Assembly (NCBI GenBank): GCA_015065725.1
Contig: SVPV01000014.1
Span: forward strand, 1 to 52,671
Direction of reading: 5' to 3'
Length of the DNA: 52,671 nt
From: Oscillospiraceae bacterium
GTDB lineage: Bacteria > Bacillota > Clostridia > Oscillospirales > Acutalibacteraceae
How positions within the stretch are numbered: position 1 is the first letter of the stretch; each line of letters begins with the position of its first letter. The position numbers and the translations under genes are program-made. Shown here piece after piece: positions 40,501 through 45,717 of the stretch. The notes beneath the pieces are model-generated. The model saw only the letters and a list, made by a program, of their open reading frames with translations, was not told the DNA's origin and searched no databases.

Positions 40501-40941
40501 GAGACTGTAGAAACCGCCGAGTGTACGGTTGACCTTAATGTTTCGGCACATATACCCGAAAGTTATATTGAATCGCTTTCGGCGAGAATAGGTATTTATA
40601 AGCGTATAGCCGATATACAAACCGATGAGGATGTAAGTGACGTTATAGACGAGCTTTGCGACCGCTTTGGTGAGCCGCCACGGGCAGTTATGGGACTTAT
40701 AAATATAGCAACGCTTCGTAACAAGGCGGCAAGGGTTGGCATTACCGAAATTGTAAACGGTAATAAGAATTCGGTTGTACTGCATATAAAGTCATTTAAT
40801 TCCGAGCTTATACAAAAACTTTCAAACGGCTTTGCAGACAGGTTTACTATAGGTGCTACGGGAAGCCCCACACTTATAATAAAACTAAAACAGGGCGAGG
40901 GTATGAATTCATTTATATCAGAGCTTGCAAAAATTCTTTAA
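37513..40941 (+). CDS. mfd: Transcription-repair coupling factor
   Basis: A 1142-residue Mfd. Order: UvrB-like damage-recognition module (about 1-340; [43 protein letters not shown] in part), the RNA polymerase interaction domain (about 475-545; [17 protein letters not shown]), the superfamily 2 helicase motor (about 590-950; [16 protein letters not shown], the DEEQ box [34 protein letters not shown] and QLRGRVGRS) and the C-terminal TRCF domain. It removes RNA polymerase stalled at DNA lesions and recruits UvrA. All motifs are intact. Its ribosome site is weak, which suggests coupling with pth. Confidence 0.97.
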   Translation: [1142 protein letters not shown]

Positions 40942-40979
40942 AACCAATAGAAAAATTTATTTTTGCGGAGGTGTGCCTC

Positions 40980-41618
40980 ATGAAAAGAAAATTGTTAATT
41001 TTAGCAATTGTATTTATAGGTTTTTTAGTGTGCTTTTCTGTCAGTGCCGTAACTACAAATTGGTTTGACGTTGAAAACAAAAATATATTCGATTTAATAA
41101 AATCGAGTTTCGACAGAACAGAGTCGGATGTTATAGTTACAGTCAACGGTGAAAAGATATACCGCCAAACCGTTGAAATACTTCTAAAGGGAAAAGAAAT
41201 ATCGGCTAAATCTCTGGAAAATACGGAATATTATGAGGGACCCATTGATAAAGAAGTCGCTATAGAAGAAATTATAAATGAATCAATACGAGATATTGTA
41301 GTTCGTCAGGAGGCTGAAAAAAAGGGACTTAAAGCTGATTATGAAACGGCTAAAAAGGATGCTATAGAGGCATATAATATGGTAAAAGAAGAAAACGCTG
41401 AAAACTATCAGTTTTTGCTTGAATATATGAAAGTAATGGACTACAGTGAAGAAGAATATCTTGAAATAGTAGTGGACGGTTATATTAATATGTATACAAG
41501 AGCTAATCACTATGATTGGTTTGTCGAGGGAAAAACCGGCACCTACGACCAACTTGTAGAAGAATATGAGGAGTATGTTCAAACTCTTATAGAGAAAGCA
41601 AATATAGTATATAAATAA
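40980..41618 (+). CDS. Exported SurA N-terminal-like protein
   Basis: A 212-residue protein with an N-terminal membrane anchor (LLILAIVFIGFLVCFSV, about 5-21) and no lipobox Cys. After it comes a helical domain like the SurA/PrsA N-domain: VIVTVNGEKIYRQTVEILL (about 52-70), then EEIINESIRDIVVRQEAEKKGL and a long acidic helix set. The PPIase (parvulin) domain is absent. A chaperone role for exported proteins is inferred. The ATG at 40980 has GGAGGTG upstream. It follows mfd by 38 bases, so it may share its transcript; the position after mfd is common for such chaperones in Clostridia. Confidence 0.78.
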   Translation: MKRKLLILAIVFIGFLVCFSVSAVTTNWFDVENKNIFDLIKSSFDRTESDVIVTVNGEKIYRQTVEILLKGKEISAKSLENTEYYEGPIDKEVAIEEIINESIRDIVVRQEAEKKGLKADYETAKKDAIEAYNMVKEENAENYQFLLEYMKVMDYSEEEYLEIVVDGYINMYTRANHYDWFVEGKTGTYDQLVEEYEEYVQTLIEKANIVYK

Positions 41619-41640
41619 TAGCTATACTATAAAAAATCTA

Positions 41641-41669
41641 TAGACTTTTAGCAAAATATGTTGTATAAT
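41641..41669 (+). promoter_or_regulatory. Possible promoter of the PrsA-like lipoprotein gene
   Basis: TAGACT (41641-41646) and TATAAT (41664-41669), 17-bp spacer. The -35 box is weak. Confidence 0.5.
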
Positions 41670-41702
41670 TACTTTATTATTTAATCTACGGAGGAATTAT
41701 TT

Positions 41703-42830
41703 ATGCGTTTAATTAAAAGGATTGGTGCAATTATTTGTGCTTTAGCAATTCTTATGTCCTTTGCAGGATGTCATAAAAAGGATGAAATTGCGGTGACAGT
41801 CGGCGATGTTGAGTTTACATCTGCTTACTATATGTGTGCATTGGTTATGGCTGATTCAGAGGCTAGAAATGAGGTATATGAAGACCTTTCTGATGAAGAA
41901 AAAACAAGTGATGAGGTTGATTATTTCTCAAAGAAAATAGACGGTAAAAAATATAAAACTTGGGTTAAGGATACCGCTATTGAAGGACTAAAAGAAATAG
42001 CTGCTTATAAAACTCTTTGTAAGGATAATAAGGTTGAGCTTGAAAAGGACGTTAAAGAGGGTGCCGAGAACTATGCCGATTATTATTGGACTAGCTACGG
42101 TTATCAGTCCATTTTAGAGCCTAACGGAGTTTCTGCTAATACCTACAAGGCATATATGACTGATGCCTATTATTCATCTGCTTATTTTGAGCATGTTTAC
42201 GGCAAGGGCGGAGAAAAGGAAATTGCTGCTGCCGATGTAGAAAGCAAGCTTTATGAGAACTTCGAAATTGTTAATATGCTTGAGGCTTCCTTTACAGATT
42301 TAAGCGAGGAAGATATTGCTAGCCTTAAAACAACCTTTAATAAGTATATGGAAGATTTGAAGACAGGTAGCCGCACCTTTGAGGAAATCTACAAAGAATA
42401 CAATAAGATAGAGGATACCGAAGAAGAACATAATCACGAAGAAGAACATAATCACGAAGAAGAAACCGATGCTGACAAAGAGGATGAAAAGGAACTTGAG
42501 CCTTTAGACGAATATGCCTCTATTATAGGTAGTGAGGATACAAGCTATTCTTCCGAACAGTTCGAGACCGTAAAGGCTATGGCAATCGGCGAAGTTAAGT
42601 TGGTTGAACTTGAAGATAATGCAGGTATTATACTCTTTGTTAAAAAGGATATTAAGGCAGACCCATACTATTTGGATAATCTTGATGTTACCGTTCGTCA
42701 CTTAATTAAAGGCGATGAGTATGATAAGGATATTGAGAAGTTTGCAAAAACTTTAAAACTTCAAGAAAATAAGTATGCAACAGGACAGTTTAAGGTTGAA
42801 AAAATAGTTTATCCTGAGCAAGCACAATAA
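41703..42830 (+). CDS. PrsA/SurA-like lipoprotein with a His-rich acidic linker
   Basis: A 375-residue lipoprotein; the lipobox is MSFAGCHKK with Cys at about 23. The first half (about 30-190) is the helical SurA-type domain with IAVTVGDVEFTSAYYMCALV. A highly acidic linker with two EEHNHEE copies (about 239-255) follows, encoded by an 18-bp tandem repeat. The last part (about 265-370) looks like a degenerate parvulin domain: MAIGEVKLVELEDNAGIILFVKKD. The active-site pattern of PrsA is not clear, so isomerase activity is doubtful. The His-rich stretch may bind Zn or Ni; this is inference. Followed by a hairpin and the lysine riboswitch of dapA. Confidence 0.8.
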   Translation: MRLIKRIGAIICALAILMSFAGCHKKDEIAVTVGDVEFTSAYYMCALVMADSEARNEVYEDLSDEEKTSDEVDYFSKKIDGKKYKTWVKDTAIEGLKEIAAYKTLCKDNKVELEKDVKEGAENYADYYWTSYGYQSILEPNGVSANTYKAYMTDAYYSSAYFEHVYGKGGEKEIAAADVESKLYENFEIVNMLEASFTDLSEEDIASLKTTFNKYMEDLKTGSRTFEEIYKEYNKIEDTEEEHNHEEEHNHEEETDADKEDEKELEPLDEYASIIGSEDTSYSSEQFETVKAMAIGEVKLVELEDNAGIILFVKKDIKADPYYLDNLDVTVRHLIKGDEYDKDIEKFAKTLKLQENKYATGQFKVEKIVYPEQAQ

Positions 42831-42837
42831 ATTTTAG

Positions 42838-42866
42838 AGGCTGCTTCACATAAGGTGGAGCAGCCT
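42838..42866 (+). terminator. Terminator after the PrsA-like gene
   Basis: A 12-bp stem with one G-U pair (42838-42849 with 42855-42866). The T-tail is weak. Confidence 0.72.
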
Positions 42867-42888
42867 TCAAATTTACTTAAAATACTCA

Positions 42889-42917
42889 TTGACAAATAAA
42901 GAAAAGTATGTTAATAT
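42889..42917 (+). promoter_or_regulatory. Promoter of the lysine riboswitch-dapA-lysA unit
   Basis: TTGACA (42889-42894) and TAATAT (42912-42917), 17-bp spacer, directly upstream of the aptamer. Confidence 0.8.
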
Positions 42918-42928
42918 ATTTTAAACTT

Positions 42929-43170
42929 GATAGAGGTGCGGTTTGTAATTAGTAGCACGGTGCGATAAAGTCCGGCGGGGCGATGCAGGGTGTGAAAGGT
43001 ACAGTCGCCGAAGTTTATCCAAGGCATTGGGTATGCTGGGGGAACGGAATAATATCCGTTTCACTGTCGCATTTTTGCGGAGTGCTATCAAAACCGGAAA
43101 GATATTAGGGCAATAGTATGTGTATTGCCGTTTTCTGATTTTGGTAGCCGATTTCTATCGGCTATTTTTT
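42929..43170 (+). ncRNA. Lysine riboswitch (L box)
   Basis: The aptamer spans 42929-43089. P1 pairs GATAG (42929-42933) with CTATC (43085-43089), and the core has GAGGTGCG, AGTAGCAC, GTGAAAGG, GTCGCCGAAG and GCGGAGTG, which match the lysine family in order. The expression platform is readable: GCTATCAAAA (43084-43093) can pair with TTTTGGTAGC (43139-43148) as an antiterminator, which excludes the terminator stem at 43145-43164. Lysine binding would hold P1 and free the terminator, so dapA and lysA are turned off by lysine. Another hairpin (GGCAATA/TATTGCC) lies between them. Confidence 0.96.
43145..43170 (+). terminator. Riboswitch-controlled terminator
   Basis: TAGCCGAT (43145-43152) with ATCGGCTA (43157-43164), a TTCT loop and six T. 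Its 5' arm overlaps the antiterminator described for the riboswitch. Confidence 0.92.
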
Positions 43171-43187
43171 ATTGGAGGTTATTATTT

Positions 43188-44075
43188 ATGAAAAAAACAG
43201 TATTTGAGGGAATTGCAACTGCACTTGTAACACCGCTAACCAAAGACGGTATTGATTATGATGCGTTTGGTAAACTAATTGATTGGCAGATTGATGAGGG
43301 TATTGACGGTCTTGTTGTTTGCGGCACTACAGGTGAAGCATCTACACTTACTGATGATGAGCATAAGGCGGCAATTAAATTTGCAGTAGAAAGAGCGGCA
43401 GGCAGGACACCTATTATAGCAGGTACAGGCTCAAACGATACTGCCTATGCTGAAGAGCTTACAAAATACGCTTGTGAGGTTGGCGTTGACGGTGTGCTTT
43501 TAGTTACACCTTATTATAATAAAGCTACCCAAAAGGGACTTGTAAAATCTTTTTCTTTATTGGCTGACGTAGCTTCGGCACCTGTCATATTATATAATGT
43601 ACCCTCAAGAACAGGGGTTAATATGACACCGAATACCCTTTATGAACTGTCGGCTCACCCCAACATTTCTGCTGTTAAGGAGGCTTCGGGCAATATTTCT
43701 GCTATTGCCGAAACTATTTCTCTAGTTGGGGATAATATGGACGTTTATTCGGGCAACGACGACCAAATAGTACCTATATTATCACTTGGCGGTAAGGGTT
43801 GCATATCTGTGCTTTCAAACCCACTGCCTAAGCTTACTTGTGATATCTGCCGCAAATTTTTTGCGGGTGACGTTAAGGGGGCTGCTGAAATTCAGCTTAA
43901 AATGTTGCCTTTAATATCTGCACTCTTTAGTGAGGTTAACCCAATTCCTGCAAAATCGGCAATGGCAGCAATGGGCTTCTGCGAGGAGTATTTACGTTTG
44001 CCCCTTACTGTTATGGAGGAACCGCATAAGGCTGTTCTTTTTGAGGAAATGCGTAAAGCAGGCATTAAGTTCTAA
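43188..44075 (+). CDS. dapA: 4-hydroxy-tetrahydrodipicolinate synthase
   Basis: A 295-residue TIM-barrel lyase joining pyruvate and aspartate semialdehyde, the first step of the lysine branch. The GTTGE loop is at 46-50, Tyr136 and Arg141 are in YNVPSRTGVN, and the Schiff-base Lys164 is in SAVKEASGN. The ATG at 43188 has GGAGGT eight bases upstream; a longer frame into the riboswitch is an artefact. Regulated by the lysine riboswitch and followed at 27 bases by lysA, so the first and last steps of lysine synthesis are expressed together. Confidence 0.97.
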   Translation: MKKTVFEGIATALVTPLTKDGIDYDAFGKLIDWQIDEGIDGLVVCGTTGEASTLTDDEHKAAIKFAVERAAGRTPIIAGTGSNDTAYAEELTKYACEVGVDGVLLVTPYYNKATQKGLVKSFSLLADVASAPVILYNVPSRTGVNMTPNTLYELSAHPNISAVKEASGNISAIAETISLVGDNMDVYSGNDDQIVPILSLGGKGCISVLSNPLPKLTCDICRKFFAGDVKGAAEIQLKMLPLISALFSEVNPIPAKSAMAAMGFCEEYLRLPLTVMEEPHKAVLFEEMRKAGIKF

Positions 44076-44102
44076 TTTTAATAATTTTTTGTTGGAGTTT
44101 TT

Positions 44103-45398
44103 ATGATTCACGATAATTTAAATGTCGCCGCAAACGGTCACCTCTGTTTTGTGGGACGCGATACGGTGGCATTAGCCCAGAAATACGGTACACCGCTTTA
44201 TCTTATGGATGAGGAAAAAATCAGAGATAGAATCAGGGTATACAAAAAGGCTTTTGAGGATTTTTTCCCCGAAGGCTCTGTTCCCGAATACGCGTCTAAA
44301 GCTTTTTCCTGTAAACAGATTTACAGGATTGTAGCAGAAGAGGGTATAAATGTTGATGTTGTGTCTGTAGGTGAGCTTTATACTGCGGTAAAGGCAGGGG
44401 TTTCGGCTAAAAATTGCTTTTATCACGGCAACAATAAGACAGATGCTGACATTTCCTTTGCTATAGAGCAGGGTATAGGTCATTTTGTAGCAGACAGTCT
44501 TGACGAAATTTATGCTATTGACGCTATTGCAAAACAAAAGGAAATAATACAACCTATATTTTTGCGTGTAACCCCCGATATTGACCCGCATACACATAAA
44601 AAAATAGCAACCGGCTCGGTTGACTCAAAGTTTGGTATTGCAATTAAAACAGGTCAGGCTTTGGCGGCTGTAAAAGAAATTTTAACCTTAAATAACATAA
44701 AGCTTTCAGGCTTTCACTGTCATGTCGGCTCGCAGGTGTTTGATTCAAAACCTTTTTGCAATTCGGCGGAAATTATGCTTGAATTTATAAAAGAGGTAAA
44801 CGAACAAACGGGATATATGGCAAAATCCTTGAATTTGGGCGGTGGCTTTGGTGTAAGATATGTTGAGTCAGACCCCGTGATTGACTATCGTTCGAAAATT
44901 AAAGAGGTTGCCGATAAGGTGAACGAGGTATCCAAAAAACTTCAAATACCGGTGCCTAAAATTATGATGGAGCCGGGCAGAAGTCTTGTTGCAGATAGTG
45001 GCATCACTCTTTATACAGTAGGCTCGGTTAAAGAGATACCGAACTATAAAACCTATGTTTCGGTGGACGGAGGTATGACCGATAATCCGCGTTACACACT
45101 CTATGAGTCAAAGTATACCGTTATAAACGCAACCAACGCCGATAAAGAGGCAGACGTAAAAGCGGTAATTGCTGGCAGATGCTGTGAATCGGGCGACCTT
45201 ATAGGTGAGGATATACCGATTGCAAAAGCTCGAAGAGGAGATATCCTCGCGGTTCTTACAACGGGTGCTTATAACTATTCAATGGCATCAAATTATAACA
45301 GAGTACCAAGACCGCCCGTAGTAATGCTTACAAAGGATAACGAATATATAGCCGTTAAGCGTGAAAGCCTTGACGATATTATAGCTCTTGATGAATAA
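44103..45398 (+). CDS. lysA: Diaminopimelate decarboxylase
   Basis: A 431-residue PLP enzyme that makes lysine from meso-diaminopimelate. Lys66 in PEYASKAFSCKQI holds PLP, then FYHGNNKTDADI, SGFHCHVGSQVFD, NLGGGFGVRY, MMEPGRSLVADSG, the substrate-site Cys in AGRCCESGDLIGEDI and TTGAYNYSMASNYNR. All are the standard fold-III decarboxylase motifs. Second gene of the dapA-lysA unit. The middle steps of the pathway are not in the window. Confidence 0.96.
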   Translation: MIHDNLNVAANGHLCFVGRDTVALAQKYGTPLYLMDEEKIRDRIRVYKKAFEDFFPEGSVPEYASKAFSCKQIYRIVAEEGINVDVVSVGELYTAVKAGVSAKNCFYHGNNKTDADISFAIEQGIGHFVADSLDEIYAIDAIAKQKEIIQPIFLRVTPDIDPHTHKKIATGSVDSKFGIAIKTGQALAAVKEILTLNNIKLSGFHCHVGSQVFDSKPFCNSAEIMLEFIKEVNEQTGYMAKSLNLGGGFGVRYVESDPVIDYRSKIKEVADKVNEVSKKLQIPVPKIMMEPGRSLVADSGITLYTVGSVKEIPNYKTYVSVDGGMTDNPRYTLYESKYTVINATNADKEADVKAVIAGRCCESGDLIGEDIPIAKARRGDILAVLTTGAYNYSMASNYNRVPRPPVVMLTKDNEYIAVKRESLDDIIALDE

Positions 45399-45414
45399 AA
45401 CAACAATTGGTGTT

Positions 45415-45480
45415 TTGTAGGGAACGACCTGTGTGTACGTCCGATTTTATGTGGAACAACACATAGGTCGTTCCCTACAA
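45415..45480. repeat. Long inverted repeat (REPIN/MITE-like element)
   Basis: TTGTAGGGAACGACCT (45415-45430) is the perfect reverse complement of 45465-45480; six further pairs including one G-U extend each arm to 22 bases, leaving a 22-base loop. The form (GTAGGGAACGACC in inverted pairs) resembles short palindromic elements that I recall as scattered between genes in gut Clostridia. It can also end lysA transcription, but it lacks a T-tail. Copy number in this genome cannot be seen here. Confidence 0.7.
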
Positions 45481-45500
45481 TGTTAAAATATTAATTTTTA

Positions 45501-45529
45501 TTGCATTTTTGTTTGTTCGGTGGTAGAAT
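45501..45529 (+). promoter_or_regulatory. Promoter of the structured RNA / glucosaminidase leader
   Basis: TTGCAT (45501-45506) and TAGAAT (45524-45529) with a 17-bp spacer. The predicted start, about 45536, coincides with the first base of the long stem described next. Confidence 0.6.
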
Positions 45530-45534
45530 ATGTT

Positions 45535-45695
45535 TGCGACACGTTTGAATAATTACTTTTAATTGGGAGCATTTTACTACGGTAAAAATGCACTCCTGTT
45601 TTTGTGCTCCTATATGGTAGTTATTCAAAGACAAATGTGTCGCAGCATAGTGAGTTTGCATTTTTCGTGTGCAGGCTCTGCTTGCACACTTTTTT
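45535..45695 (+). ncRNA. Unassigned structured RNA ending in an intrinsic terminator
   Basis: The first 18 transcribed bases (45535-45552) pair with 45621-45644 to form a long interrupted stem, TGCGACAC with GTGTCGCA at the base and TTTGAATAA-type pairs further in. Inside, GGAGCA (45566-45571) can pair either with a near stem (ATTTTAC with GTAAAAATG, and CTCC 45593-45596) or with TGCTCC (45605-45610), so two forms exclude each other. A terminator follows (45667-45689). The gene for a secreted hydrolase begins 22 bases later. It could be a cis-acting switch or a free RNA of the 6S size class. I match it to no known family. Confidence 0.6.
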
Positions 45696-45696
45696 A
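45667..45696 (+). terminator. Intrinsic terminator upstream of the glucosaminidase gene
   Basis: A 10-bp stem with one G-U pair (45667-45676 with 45680-45689), a TCT loop and six T. It lies between the promoter and the coding start, so it must either end an independent RNA or attenuate the gene. Confidence 0.88.
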
Positions 45697-45717
45697 TTTT
45701 AAAAGGGGATCAAATTT

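Noticed and set aside
42420-42464. Short repeats as a CRISPR-like array
   Set aside because: Only two copies with no spacers, and they lie in a coding frame as EEHNHEE.
43125-43187. N-terminal extension of dapA
   Set aside because: It would be translated from the riboswitch expression platform; the ATG at 43188 has a GGAGGT site and fits the DapA family start.
45535-45695. c-di-AMP (ydaO) riboswitch ahead of the cell-wall hydrolase
   Set aside because: This class often controls such genes, but its conserved GGGG(A)ACC and later motifs are absent, and the long closing stem is of a different type.
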